A stretch of DNA of 64,000 nt from UBA4427 sp046351135 (GTDB lineage: Bacteria; Myxococcota_A; UBA9160; UBA4427). The notes beneath the pieces are model-generated. The model was given only the letters and a program-made list of their open reading frames with translations. It was not told the origin of the DNA and searched no databases. This document shows positions 1 through 8,681 of the stretch, one piece after another (the stretch's first letter is position 1; each line of letters starts with the position of its first letter). The stretch spans positions 744,001 to 808,000 of the forward strand of contig JAXLZA010000001.1 of the NCBI GenBank assembly GCA_046351135.1, written 5' to 3'. Made by a program: the position numbers and the translations under genes.

Positions 1-2
1 AG

Positions 3-782
3 CTGATCCGCGCGGACTTCGCGGGCGCGATCTTCCTGAAGCGCGGCGAGGAGGACGACCCCGACGCCTACGCCTGGCGCGTGATGGGCTCGGCGCCGGG
101 GGAGCTCGGCTCGACGGCGCTGCGCTTCGTGACCCAGGCCGGGCCTCGGGCCAATCCCGCGAGCGGGTCCTCGGCCTGGGTCGAGGTCGCCTACTTCCTG
201 GCCGAGGACGTCGACGGCGCGATCACCCTCTGGCGCTGGAGCGCGCCGCGCCCGCCGAGCGAGGCCGCCCGCGACCTGCCCGGCCCCGACGACCCCGGAT
301 CCTCCCGCGTCGCGATCCACGTGGCGAACTTCGGCGTCCGCTGGCTCGACGCCGAGGGGACCTGGCTCGACGAGTGGGACTCGACCTTCACGCCCCCCGA
401 GCAGGCGATGCCGGAGGCGGTCGAGATCTCACTGCAGCTCATGCGGCGTGCGCGGCCCGGCGAGGCGACCGAGGATCCGGATGCGACCGAGGTCCCCGGT
501 GTGCTCCAGGCCCGACGCGTCGCCCTCGCGATGAAGCCCCTCGACGTCGAGGCCCTGATCGCCCTCGCCAGCGACGGCGGCAAGCAGCCCGACTGCGTGA
601 CCATCGATCAGTGTCTCGCCCAGGGCGATTCGAGCTGGTACCAGCAGCTGCTCGCCGACGGCTGCGGCGGCGACGACAAGCTCTGCCAGACCCTGAAGGA
701 CTCCGCGAAGACCTGCTGGAGCACGATCCAGACGACCTATCCGGCGGTCGCCGCCCGGGCGCCGGCGGGGTGCGGCGAATGA
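3..782 (+). CDS. gspJ: Type II secretion minor pseudopilin GspJ (5' truncated)
   Basis: The reading frame is open from the first bases of the window, so the N-terminal prepilin helix lies outside it. The visible part has the GspJ pattern: an early 'DLxxA' type segment (LIRADFAGAIF), then beta-rich sequence such as VEVAYFLAEDVDGAITLWRW and a 'FGVRWLDAEGTWLDEWDS' type strand. GspJ is a tip pseudopilin of the type II secretion pseudopilus in the periplasm. The TGA stop overlaps the ATG of gspK (ATGA), and gspK-L-M-N follow, which fixes the assignment. The last 65 residues are odd: they carry six cysteines, unlike standard GspJ, and may form disulfides. Confidence 0.85.
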   Translation: MIRADFAGAIFLKRGEEDDPDAYAWRVMGSAPGELGSTALRFVTQAGPRANPASGSSAWVEVAYFLAEDVDGAITLWRWSAPRPPSEAARDLPGPDDPGSSRVAIHVANFGVRWLDAEGTWLDEWDSTFTPPEQAMPEAVEISLQLMRRARPGEATEDPDATEVPGVLQARRVALAMKPLDVEALIALASDGGKQPDCVTIDQCLAQGDSSWYQQLLADGCGGDDKLCQTLKDSAKTCWSTIQTTYPAVAARAPAGCGE

Positions 783-2020
783 CGCGCCCCGGAACGGAAG
801 CGGCACCGGCGCGGCGAGCGCGGGACGAGCGCGGGATCGTGCTCGCGATCGTGCTCGTGCTCATCTTCGCCCTGATCACCGCCGTCTATGCATTCCAACG
901 CCGCGCGATCATCGACACGACCGTCGCCCACAATCGCATGGCGGCCGCCGAGGCCGACGCCCTCGCCCGCGGTGGCATCCGGATCGCGGAGGCCGTCGTC
1001 TTCCTGGCGCGCCTGAAGGCGTCGGCCTCGTCGGCGGGCGGCGATCCCGCCCTCGCCGGGGCGGCCGCGGCCGCTGCCGGCGCCGACGCCGCGAAGGCGG
1101 CCTCGGGGCCCGCGGGCGGAGCGCTCCCGGGCGCCGACCTGTGGGAGCGGATCGGCGACTTCCCCCTCGAGTTCCCGCGCGAGCGGACGCTGCGCATCGT
1201 GATCGAGGACGAGGGCTCGCTGCTGAACCTGAATGCCCTCGTTCCGCCCCCGCCGCCCGACGGCGAGGCAGAGCCCGGCGCGGAGCCGAAGCCGACGGGG
1301 ATCGGCGCCGAGCCGCCCGAGGACGACGGGGAGTCCCTCGACGAAGCCGAGCAGTACCTGACCGCGGTCCTCGAGTACGTCGTCAAGGGCATGGAGGGCA
1401 CCCGGGACGACAAGCCCTACGACGAGGTCGCGATCGCCCGCAACCTGATCGACTGGATGGACGCCGACTCGACCGCCCGCGACGGCCGCGACGAAGACGT
1501 CTACTACCAGGAGCAGTCGCCGCCCTACCGCCCCCGCAACGGCCCCTTCCTCTCCGTCGACGAGATCGGCCTCGTCGAGGGCGTCGACGGCCGGCTGCTC
1601 GAGGCGCTCCGCAAGTCGGTGACCGTCCATCCCGTCGGCGCCACGGCCGGCATCAACCTGAACCGCGCCCCGCCCTGGGTCCTCTCCCTCGTCTACGCCG
1701 GCGTCGAGGGCGACCGGCGCCTGGTCGGGGAGAAGACCGTGCGGGCGATCTGGGACCTGCGCCGGAAGGGCAAGATGCTCTGCGGGGAGGAGGCCGGGGA
1801 TCCGAAGCGGTGTGTGCCGATGGCGGAGGTCGGGAACGGCGAGCTGGCGGAGGGCCCGATCTTTCCCCCCGTCGAGCTGCCCGCGAAGCCGACGGTCTTC
1901 CGGGTGATCGCCGAGGCCCGGGTCGACAACCTGGTCCGCCGGATCGAGGCGGTCATCGATACCCGCGCTGCCGAGGGGCCCCTGCTGCTATCCTGGCGCC
2001 GCCTGCGGGGAACCGAATAG
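779..2020 (+). CDS. gspK: Type II secretion minor pseudopilin GspK
   Basis: 413 residues. After a basic leader, a prepilin peptidase site is visible at Gly19/Ile20, followed by a hydrophobic helix (IVLAIVLVLIFALITAVYAF). A hydrophobic residue at +5 instead of Glu is the hallmark of GspK among pseudopilins. The body contains the large alpha domain with 'ARNLIDWMDADS' and a C-terminal 'GINLNRAPPWVLSLV' segment typical of the family. It caps the pseudopilus with GspI/J and helps initiate assembly. The ATG overlaps the gspJ stop. A 35-residue Ala/Gly-rich insert (about residues 80-110) and a Pro/Glu-rich loop (about 155-180) are low-complexity expansions. Confidence 0.9.
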   Translation: MTRPGTEAAPARRARDERGIVLAIVLVLIFALITAVYAFQRRAIIDTTVAHNRMAAAEADALARGGIRIAEAVVFLARLKASASSAGGDPALAGAAAAAAGADAAKAASGPAGGALPGADLWERIGDFPLEFPRERTLRIVIEDEGSLLNLNALVPPPPPDGEAEPGAEPKPTGIGAEPPEDDGESLDEAEQYLTAVLEYVVKGMEGTRDDKPYDEVAIARNLIDWMDADSTARDGRDEDVYYQEQSPPYRPRNGPFLSVDEIGLVEGVDGRLLEALRKSVTVHPVGATAGINLNRAPPWVLSLVYAGVEGDRRLVGEKTVRAIWDLRRKGKMLCGEEAGDPKRCVPMAEVGNGELAEGPIFPPVELPAKPTVFRVIAEARVDNLVRRIEAVIDTRAAEGPLLLSWRRLRGTE

Positions 2021-2159
2021 CGGCGGGCGCGTCCCAGGCCACAGGCTGGGGACTGCGTCGGACGAAACGACGAGCGGGTCGGGAAGCATCCGGGTCGGGC
2101 GGTGTCCGGATCGGGAAGCGGAGCGGGCGAGCAAGGTCAGAGAGGGAGTCCTTCCAGGC

Positions 2160-3758
2160 ATGGCGATCTTCGAGCGCAGCGTGCTCGGCCTCGACGTCGG
2201 CGCCCACACCCTGAAGGCGGTGGAGCTGCGGGTCTCCCCGCGCAGCCTCGAGCCCGGCCAGTTCCGGGTCCACCCGCGCGTGGACGCCAGCACCCCCCTG
2301 CCCGAGCACCTCCAGCGCTTCGTCGCGATGCACAAGCTCCCGATCGGCCACGTCGCGACGGCGCTGCCCGCCCGCCAGCTCTCGACGCGCCGCCTCGAGT
2401 TTCCCTTCGCCGATGCCCGGCGCCTCGCCCAGGCGATCCCCTTCGAGATCGAGGCCGAGACGCCCTTCCGCCTCGACGACATCTTCGTCGACTGGAACCT
2501 GCTGCGCTCCGACAAGAACCAGTCGGTCGTCTCCGCGACCCTCGCGAAGCGGAGCCACGTCGCCGAGCTGCTGGGCAAGCTCCAGGAAGGCGGCTGCGAT
2601 CCCCACGTGATCGAGGCCGAGGGCCTCGTGCTCGCGAACCTCGCGCCGGTCTTCCGGCTCGAGGGGACCCATCTGCTGGTCGACATCGGCCACGAGAAGA
2701 CGACCTTCTGCGCGCTCTTCGAGGGCCGGCCGGTGCTCTCGCATAGCATCCCCGTCGCGGGCCGCGCGATGACCGAGGCGATCGCGGAGGAGACCGGGCT
2801 CGCGTACGACGCCGCCGAGCAGCGCAAATGCGAGGGCGCCGTGCTCGGCCGCGCCGGCGCCGCGGGCTCGCCCGGCGTCGCGGCGATCGTCGACCGCATC
2901 GCACGCGAGGCCGTCCGCACCCTCGAGGCCGCCGAGGCCCGCCAGGGCGCCGGCCCTTCCTTCCGCGACGCCCAGCTCACGCTCCTCGGCGGCAGCGCCC
3001 GGCTCGATCGGATCGACGAGGTGCTCGCCAAGCGCACCGGCCTCCCGACCCACCGCCTGCGGATGCCCGCCGACGCGCCCCACGCGAAGCTCGTCGAGGG
3101 CATCGATCCGGTGCTCTTCGCGCCGGCCATCGCGCTGGCGCTGCGGCTCTCCGGGGAGTCGGTGACCAAGATGAACTTCCGCCAGGGCGAGCTCGCGTTC
3201 CGGCAGGACCTCGCGGCCTTCTTCGGGCGCGAGCTGCGGCCGACGGTGATCCTGGCCGCCGTGCTCGCGGGGCTCCTCGTCGTCAGCACCGTCTCGACGA
3301 TCGTGCTGCAGCATCGCCGCGAGGGCCGCCACGAGAAGGCGATGCAGGCGCTCTACGCCGCCGCCTTCCCCGACAAGCAGCCTGTCCCCGCCGAGCCGGC
3401 GAGCGCGCTCGGCGGCGAGCTGCGCTCGGCCCGGGAGCGCGCCGAGTTCCTCGGCCTCTACAGCGACGACCGCTCGGCCCTCCAGCTGCTCGCCGAGCTC
3501 TCGCGCACGATTCCGAAGGACCTCGAGGTCCGCATCAACGAGGTCAGCATCGACCGCAACCAGATCCGGCTCGACGTCGCCGCCGGCGGCTACGAGGCCG
3601 CCGACCGCCTGACGGCGGTGCTCTCGGCGAACGAGGCCTTCCGCGGCGCCAAGGTCGCGGGCTCGATCAAGACCGACAGCAAGACCGGCGGCGTCAGCTT
3701 CGACGTCAGCATCCCCCTCGTCGTCGACGACGAGGGAGGCGCCTCGGAGGACGCATGA
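2160..3758 (+). CDS. gspL: Type II secretion inner-membrane protein GspL (PilM-like actin fold)
   Basis: 532 residues. Residues 1-345 form an actin/PilM-like cytoplasmic domain (LGLDVGAHTLKAVEL at the start, HLLVDIGHEKTTFCALF near 172-186). One transmembrane helix follows at about 362-382, then a periplasmic ferredoxin-like domain. GspL recruits the ATPase GspE and pairs with GspM in the inner-membrane platform. The N-terminal half resembles PilM more than enterobacterial GspL, which is usual in delta-type systems. The 139-bp gap after gspK contains no gene. An AGAGAGGGAG-type Shine-Dalgarno lies 10 nt upstream of the ATG. Confidence 0.88.
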   Translation: MAIFERSVLGLDVGAHTLKAVELRVSPRSLEPGQFRVHPRVDASTPLPEHLQRFVAMHKLPIGHVATALPARQLSTRRLEFPFADARRLAQAIPFEIEAETPFRLDDIFVDWNLLRSDKNQSVVSATLAKRSHVAELLGKLQEGGCDPHVIEAEGLVLANLAPVFRLEGTHLLVDIGHEKTTFCALFEGRPVLSHSIPVAGRAMTEAIAEETGLAYDAAEQRKCEGAVLGRAGAAGSPGVAAIVDRIAREAVRTLEAAEARQGAGPSFRDAQLTLLGGSARLDRIDEVLAKRTGLPTHRLRMPADAPHAKLVEGIDPVLFAPAIALALRLSGESVTKMNFRQGELAFRQDLAAFFGRELRPTVILAAVLAGLLVVSTVSTIVLQHRREGRHEKAMQALYAAAFPDKQPVPAEPASALGGELRSARERAEFLGLYSDDRSALQLLAELSRTIPKDLEVRINEVSIDRNQIRLDVAAGGYEAADRLTAVLSANEAFRGAKVAGSIKTDSKTGGVSFDVSIPLVVDDEGGASEDA

Positions 3759-4342
3759 GCGAGATCATCGGGCGCATCCAGGTCCTGTGGGACGGGCTCG
3801 CGCCGCGCGAGCGGGTGCTGGTCGGCGCAGCCGGGGCCGCCGCCGCCTTCGCGCTGCTCGTGCTCGGGGTGATCCTGCCGATCCGCGGGGCCGTCGAGAG
3901 CGCGAAGCAAGGGGCCCAGGACGCCGAGCAGCAGCTGGTCCAGATGCAGCGCATGAAGCGCGAGTGGGACGACCTCCACACCCGCCTCGCCTCCGTCGAA
4001 GGCCGCATCCAGAGCGGCGGCGAGGGGCAGAACCTGCTGACCCTGCTCGAGTCCCTCGCGGCCCGCGCCGGAGTCAAGCCGACCTCGATGGAGAAGCGCC
4101 AGTCGGGCGAGAGCGCGCGCTACGAGGAGACCAAGGTCGAGGTCAGCCTCAAGAACGTGACGCTCCAGCAGGCGGTCAGCTATCTGGCCTCGATCGAGAC
4201 CGCCGCCCAGCCGCTCTCGGTCAAGAGCCTGCGCATCAAGCGGCGGAGCTCGGGCGGGGCGGCCGCGGGCGCGGCGGGCGCGGGAGCCGACCTGATCGAC
4301 GTCACCTTCTCGGTCTCGGGCTTCAAGCCGATCTCGGCCTAG
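3755..4342 (+). CDS. gspM: Type II secretion protein GspM
   Basis: 195 residues. A short cytoplasmic N-terminus containing 'LAPRERVLVG' (a GspM signature), one transmembrane helix at about 19-43, then a coiled-coil stretch and a small periplasmic alpha/beta domain. It partners GspL in the inner-membrane platform. The ATG overlaps the gspL stop (ATGA), so translation is probably coupled. A short Ala/Gly run near residue 172 is the only low-complexity part. Confidence 0.85.
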   Translation: MSEIIGRIQVLWDGLAPRERVLVGAAGAAAAFALLVLGVILPIRGAVESAKQGAQDAEQQLVQMQRMKREWDDLHTRLASVEGRIQSGGEGQNLLTLLESLAARAGVKPTSMEKRQSGESARYEETKVEVSLKNVTLQQAVSYLASIETAAQPLSVKSLRIKRRSSGGAAAGAAGAGADLIDVTFSVSGFKPISA

Positions 4343-4363
4343 GAGCGCGCCCCCGGATTGACC

Positions 4364-4369
4364 TAGAGT
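4364..4369 (+). promoter_or_regulatory. Possible -10 element directly before gspN
   Basis: TAGAGT ends 6 nt before the GTG of gspN, so a transcript would begin at or next to the start codon. No Shine-Dalgarno precedes this GTG and no strong -35 is visible. It is suggestive only, because gspN could equally be read from the gspM message. Confidence 0.3.
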
Positions 4370-4375
4370 ACGCGC

Positions 4376-5422
4376 GTGTCCGACTCGATCGCCTCGAAAC
4401 GCAGCGCCTCGGGAACGCCGTCGCTCCTCCTTTTGGTCCCGCTCGCGATCGCGCTGGTCCTGGTCTTCGTGGCGATCCTGTTTCCGTGGCAGGCGGTCGC
4501 CCGGCGGCTCGCCTTCGAGATCGGCGCCGCGAGCGGTGCGCGGGTCACCCTCGAAGACCTCGCCCCGGCCTGGACCGCGCGCGGCCCCGTGCTGCGGGCG
4601 CGCAACGTCGTCATCGAGCACCCGTCGGTGCGCCTGCTGCGCGTGGCCGACCTCGAGGTCGCGCCGCGCTTCGGAACCTCCTGGCTCGGGGGCAAGCCCC
4701 GCCTGCGGATCTTCGCCGACAGCGACCTCGGCGTCGTCGACGGCGTGCTCGTGCTCGGCGCGGCGCCGGCCTTCGACGGCCGCGTCGAGCGCGTCACGAT
4801 CGAGCGGCTCCCGCTGCGGCTCTCCGCCGCCGGCGTCCGGGTCGCCGGTGAGCTCTCGGCCGAGGCCGACGTCGCCCTCGATCCGGCCGGAACGCTCCAT
4901 GGCAAAGTCGCGTTCGAGTCGCCGAGGCTCGCCATCGAGGCCATGCTGCTCCCGAAGCCCCTCGCCTTCACGAGCGCGACCGGATCGCTCGCGATCCTCG
5001 AGACGGGCGCGACGCGGATCGAGAACGTGAAGCTCGAGGGCGAGCAGGTGCGCGGGACGCTCTCCGGCGAGATCGGCCTCGTCCACCGCAGCCAGCCCCC
5101 GCCCCTCGATCTGCGCGCCGACGTCGAGGTCGTCGACCCCGAGCTGCGCGCCCTCGCCCAGGCCGCGCGTCTGCCGATCCCCCCCGACGGCCGCGCGTCG
5201 CTCGAGATCCGGGGCACCGCCGCCGCGCCGATGCTGCTGCCGGCCGGTGGCCCTCGCCCTGCCGCCGGCCCTGCCGCCGGCGCTCCAGGCCGGCGCGCCG
5301 GGAATGGAGGCCGGCCGGGTCCCCGGCCTGGCGATCGCCTGGCCCTGCCGCCGGGACCGCCGCAACCCGGCTTCCCGTCGCCGCCCGGCTCGGGCGCGCC
5401 CGGCGCACCGGGGGCGCCATGA
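4376..5422 (+). CDS. gspN: Type II secretion protein GspN
   Basis: 348 residues, GTG start. One N-terminal transmembrane helix (about 16-40) is followed by an AsmA-like/GspN periplasmic beta domain with repeats of the type 'VxLRARNVVIEHPSVRLL' and 'GELSAEADVALDP'. GspN is an accessory inner-membrane-anchored component in some type II systems. It lies 33 nt after gspM on the same strand. The last 70 residues are a Pro/Gly/Ala-rich tail with no predicted fold. A C-terminal frameshift is possible, but the repeat composition looks genuine. Confidence 0.75.
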   Translation: MSDSIASKRSASGTPSLLLLVPLAIALVLVFVAILFPWQAVARRLAFEIGAASGARVTLEDLAPAWTARGPVLRARNVVIEHPSVRLLRVADLEVAPRFGTSWLGGKPRLRIFADSDLGVVDGVLVLGAAPAFDGRVERVTIERLPLRLSAAGVRVAGELSAEADVALDPAGTLHGKVAFESPRLAIEAMLLPKPLAFTSATGSLAILETGATRIENVKLEGEQVRGTLSGEIGLVHRSQPPPLDLRADVEVVDPELRALAQAARLPIPPDGRASLEIRGTAAAPMLLPAGGPRPAAGPAAGAPGRRAGNGGRPGPRPGDRLALPPGPPQPGFPSPPGSGAPGAPGAP

Positions 5423-5453
5423 AGTCGAGTCCGCGCGGGAGCGTCCGCCCGCC

Positions 5454-6431
5454 ATGACGACGAACGCCTCGGAGCTGCTGCAGAAGGTGTTCAAGACGCT
5501 CTCGGATCCGACGCGCATCCGGATCCTGCGCCTGCTCGAGCAGCAGGAGCTGCTCGTCGGCGAGCTGATGGCGATCCTCGGGATGGCCCAGTCCCGGGTC
5601 TCGCGCCACCTCGCGATCCTGCGCGAGGCGGGCCTGCTCACCGATCGCCGCAAGGGGACCTACGTCGCCTATCACTCGAGCCTGCCCGAGTCGGGCCCCT
5701 GGCACGACGCCTGGACGCTCGCCCGCGCGAGCCTGCAGGGCGATCCGACCGCCGACCGCGACGACGCGCTGCTGCGGCGCACGCTGGCCGCGCGCACGGC
5801 GCGCTCCGGACGGGACTTCTTCGAGGAGGTCGGCCCCGACTGGGATGCGCTGCGGCGCGTCTTCGGCGACGACCTGCTGCGCGCCCGGGCGATCAACGCG
5901 CTCGTCGCTCCGCCCCTGCGCGTCGCCGACATCGGCACCGGGACCGGTGTGCTCGCCCTCGAGCTCGCCCGCCTCGGCCTCGACGTCGTCGGCATCGATC
6001 GCTCCGAGGCGATGCTCGAGACCGCGCGCCAGAAGTGGCAGCTCGAGGCCGCGAACGCCCGCGGCTCGATCGAGCTGCGCCCCGGCGACGCCCACGCGCT
6101 CCCGCTCGCCGACGCCTCGGTCGACGCGGCCTTCGCCCACATGGTGCTCCACTCCCTCGAGGATCCGGAGCGGGCGGTGCGGGAGATGGCGCGGGTCGTG
6201 CGGCCCGGCGGACGCGTCGTGCTCGTCGACTTCCTCGCCCACGACCACGCCTGGATGGAGCAGGAGCTCGGCCTGCTCTGGCTCGGCTTCGACGCGGCGC
6301 GCGTGCTCGAATGGCTCGCCGCCGCCGGCCTCGTCGATGCGCGCCTCTCGCGCGAGGAGCCCGACGCGAAGCGCGACCTGCCGGCGAGCTTCGTCGCCGT
6401 CGCCCGCCGGCCGGAGGCCCCGCGCCCGTGA
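5454..6431 (+). CDS. ArsR-type HTH fused to class I SAM methyltransferase
   Basis: 325 residues, ATG start. Residues 1-85 are an ArsR-family winged helix (KVFKTLSDPTRIRILRLLE, then SRVSRHLAILREAGLL). No metal-binding ELCV-C motif is present: 'ELMAILGMAQSRVSRHL' stands where ArsR has its cysteines. Residues about 150-260 hold a class I methyltransferase with motif I VADIGTGTGVLALELA, a VVGIDRSEAML acidic loop and a 'VRPGGRVVLVDF' strand. The architecture is known from MetR-like and arsenite-methyltransferase-like groups. The substrate cannot be told here. The stop overlaps the start of the HAD gene. Confidence 0.85.
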   Translation: MTTNASELLQKVFKTLSDPTRIRILRLLEQQELLVGELMAILGMAQSRVSRHLAILREAGLLTDRRKGTYVAYHSSLPESGPWHDAWTLARASLQGDPTADRDDALLRRTLAARTARSGRDFFEEVGPDWDALRRVFGDDLLRARAINALVAPPLRVADIGTGTGVLALELARLGLDVVGIDRSEAMLETARQKWQLEAANARGSIELRPGDAHALPLADASVDAAFAHMVLHSLEDPERAVREMARVVRPGGRVVLVDFLAHDHAWMEQELGLLWLGFDAARVLEWLAAAGLVDARLSREEPDAKRDLPASFVAVARRPEAPRP

Positions 6432-7204
6432 CGATCCGCGGCCTCTGCTTCGACGCGACCGGAACCCTCTTCGAGACGCGCGAGTCCATCGGCACCGTCT
6501 ACAGCCGTGCCGCCCTGGCCGCCGGCGTCAAGCTCCCGGCGTGGCGCCTCGACGACGCCTTCCGCCGGGTCCTGCGCCATGGACCGGGCCTCGCCGCCGC
6601 CGGCGCGGCCGGCGCGACGCAGGCGGAGCGGGAGGCGGCCGAGCTCGCCTGGTGGCGCGACCGCGTCCGCCAGACCTTCCAGGCGACCGACAGCACCGTC
6701 CGCTTCGCCGATCCCGAGGCGCTGTTCCGCTCGCTCTTCGACCACTACCGCCACGCCGAGGCCTGGCAGGTCCGACCGGGCGTGCGCCCGCTGCTCACGC
6801 GCCTGCGCCGCGAGGGCTACCGCCTCGGCGTCGCCAGCAACTTCGACCATCGCCTGCCGGAAATCCTCGAAGCGCTGGAGCTGAATGATTTTTTCGAGGC
6901 GCGCTCGATTCCCAGCACGAACGGCCTCAGCAAGCCCGATCGCGGCGTCTTCGCAGGCCTCGCGGCGGCGCTCGGCCTGCGGCTCGAGGAGCTCGCCTAC
7001 GTCGGCGACGACGCACCCGAGGTCCTCGAGGCGATCGCGGGCCACGGGCTTCGCGTCTTCGACGTACGGACCCTCCCCGACCTCGAGGCCCTCGGCGATC
7101 GGCTCGCCGCGGCCCCCGCCCCGGACGCCCGCGCCGAGGCCGCTAAGCTCGCTTCATCCGCCGCCCCCCCGAGCCCGGCCCGCCCCGGAGCCGAAGAAGA
7201 ATGA
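6428..7204 (+). CDS. HAD-superfamily hydrolase with altered motif I (DATGT)
   Basis: 258 residues, GTG start overlapping the upstream stop (GTGA). HAD motif I reads FDATGTLF: the nucleophile Asp is kept, but the second Asp (general acid/base) is Thr. Motif II is 'GVASNFDHRLPE', the motif III Lys is in SKPDRGVF, and motif IV is YVGDDAPE. DAxGTL is typical of the DREG-2/HDHD3-like HAD-IA subgroup (established family knowledge), so this is probably a member and not a mutated phosphatase. The substrate is unknown. The last 25 residues are Ala/Pro-rich. It is immediately followed by tldD. Confidence 0.85.
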   Translation: MTIRGLCFDATGTLFETRESIGTVYSRAALAAGVKLPAWRLDDAFRRVLRHGPGLAAAGAAGATQAEREAAELAWWRDRVRQTFQATDSTVRFADPEALFRSLFDHYRHAEAWQVRPGVRPLLTRLRREGYRLGVASNFDHRLPEILEALELNDFFEARSIPSTNGLSKPDRGVFAGLAAALGLRLEELAYVGDDAPEVLEAIAGHGLRVFDVRTLPDLEALGDRLAAAPAPDARAEAAKLASSAAPPSPARPGAEEE

Positions 7205-7214
7205 GTGCCAACCC

Positions 7215-8681
7215 ATGAGTCAGCCGACCGCGCCGGATGCGCCCGCCGAGGCGCGCGCCCTCGACTTCTTCCACGACCGCTACGACCTCACGGACGGCCT
7301 GCTCGAGAAGATCCTGGGCACCGCCCTCGAGCGCCGCGTCGACTCCGCCGACCTCTACTTCGAGCACACGACCACCGACTCGGTCGCCCTCGAGGAGGGC
7401 ATCGTGAAGTCCGGCGATCGCCACGTCGAGCAGGGCGTCGGGGTTCGCGCGATCCGCGGCGAGCGCCAGGGCTACGCCCACTCCGACGACATCAGCGAGG
7501 CGAGCGCCCGGCTCGCGGCCTCGACCGCCGGTGCGATCGCCGATGCGCGGCGCGAGCTGGCGCCGGTCGCGATCTCGCCGGGCGCGCGCGGACGCGATCT
7601 CTACCCGGTCTCGACGCCGCCGACGGAGATCCCGGTCGCCCGCAAGGTCGCCTGGCTCGCGGAGATCGACCGCTATGCGCGGGCCCGGGATCCGCGCATC
7701 AAGCAGGTGATGGCGAGCGTCGTCTGCCAGCACAAGCGGATGCTCGTCGCCGCGAGCGACGGGACGCGGGTCGCCGACGTGCTGCCGTTGGTCCGGATGA
7801 ACGTCCAGGTGATCGCCGCCGACGGGAATCGACGCGAGGTCGGCTACCAGGGCGCCGGCGGGCGCTTCGATCTCGAGCGGCTCGAGGATCCGGCGCGCTG
7901 GAAGCCGCTCGTCGACGAGGCGGTGCGCATCGCGCTGCTGAATCTCGAGGCGAAGCCCTGCCCCGCCGGCACGATGGACGTCGTCCTCGGCCCCGGCTGG
8001 CCGGGGATCCTGCTCCACGAAGCGATCGGCCACGGCCTCGAGGGCGACTTCAATCGCAAGCGGACCTCGGCCTTCTGGGACAAGCTCGGCCAGCGCGTCG
8101 CCGCCCCGGGCGTCACCGTCGTCGACGACGGCACGATCCCCGGCCGCCGCGGCTCGCTCAACGTCGACGACGAAGGCACGCCGACCCGTCGCAACGTGCT
8201 GATCGAGAACGGCGTGCTGACCGGCTACCTGCAGGACCGCCTGAACGCGCGCCTGATGGGCGTCTCGCCGACGGGCAACGGCCGACGCGAGAGCTACGCC
8301 CACCTGCCGCTCCCGCGCATGACGAACACCTTCATGCTCGCGGGCCAGGACGATCCCGAGGAGATCCTGCGCTCGGTGAAGAGCGGCCTCTACGCCGTCT
8401 CCTTCGGCGGCGGCCAGGTCGACATCACGAGCGGCAAGTTCGTCTTCAGCGCCTCCGAGGCCTATCGCATCGAGGACGGTCGGATCGGTGCCCCGGTCAA
8501 GGGCGCGACGCTGATCGGCAACGGCCCCGACGTGCTCATGCGGGTCAGCCGGATCGGCCACGACCTCGCCCTCGACGAGGGCGTCGGGACCTGCGGCAAG
8601 GACGGCCAGGGCGTCCCGGTCGGCGTCGGGCTCCCGACGATCCGCGTCGACGCGCTGACGGTCGGAGGCACCGAGGGATGA
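7215..8681 (+). CDS. tldD: TldD metalloprotease subunit
   Basis: 488 residues. The zinc motif HExxxH is present in 'LLHEAIGHGLEGD' with the downstream Gly/Asp-rich 'VTVVDDGTIPGRRGSLNVDD' block, the TldD signature. TldD and TldE form a heterodimeric protease that threads unfolded peptides through a channel. It is known for microcin B17 maturation and antitoxin CcdA degradation in E. coli. The start at 7215 is 10 nt after the HAD stop. The stop overlaps the tldE start by ATGA, which fits stoichiometric synthesis. Confidence 0.95.
   Translation: MSQPTAPDAPAEARALDFFHDRYDLTDGLLEKILGTALERRVDSADLYFEHTTTDSVALEEGIVKSGDRHVEQGVGVRAIRGERQGYAHSDDISEASARLAASTAGAIADARRELAPVAISPGARGRDLYPVSTPPTEIPVARKVAWLAEIDRYARARDPRIKQVMASVVCQHKRMLVAASDGTRVADVLPLVRMNVQVIAADGNRREVGYQGAGGRFDLERLEDPARWKPLVDEAVRIALLNLEAKPCPAGTMDVVLGPGWPGILLHEAIGHGLEGDFNRKRTSAFWDKLGQRVAAPGVTVVDDGTIPGRRGSLNVDDEGTPTRRNVLIENGVLTGYLQDRLNARLMGVSPTGNGRRESYAHLPLPRMTNTFMLAGQDDPEEILRSVKSGLYAVSFGGGQVDITSGKFVFSASEAYRIEDGRIGAPVKGATLIGNGPDVLMRVSRIGHDLALDEGVGTCGKDGQGVPVGVGLPTIRVDALTVGGTEG

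Noticed and set aside
1953..3332. Long reverse-strand frame of 459 residues opposite gspL
   Set aside because: High GC leaves long open antisense frames; the sequence is low-complexity Arg/Glu/Ala and gspL on the other strand is certain. Many similar shadows occur throughout the window.
5419..5457. Tiny ORF (12 codons) between gspN and the ArsR gene
   Set aside because: It has no ribosome site and only overlaps the gspN stop by chance (ATGA).
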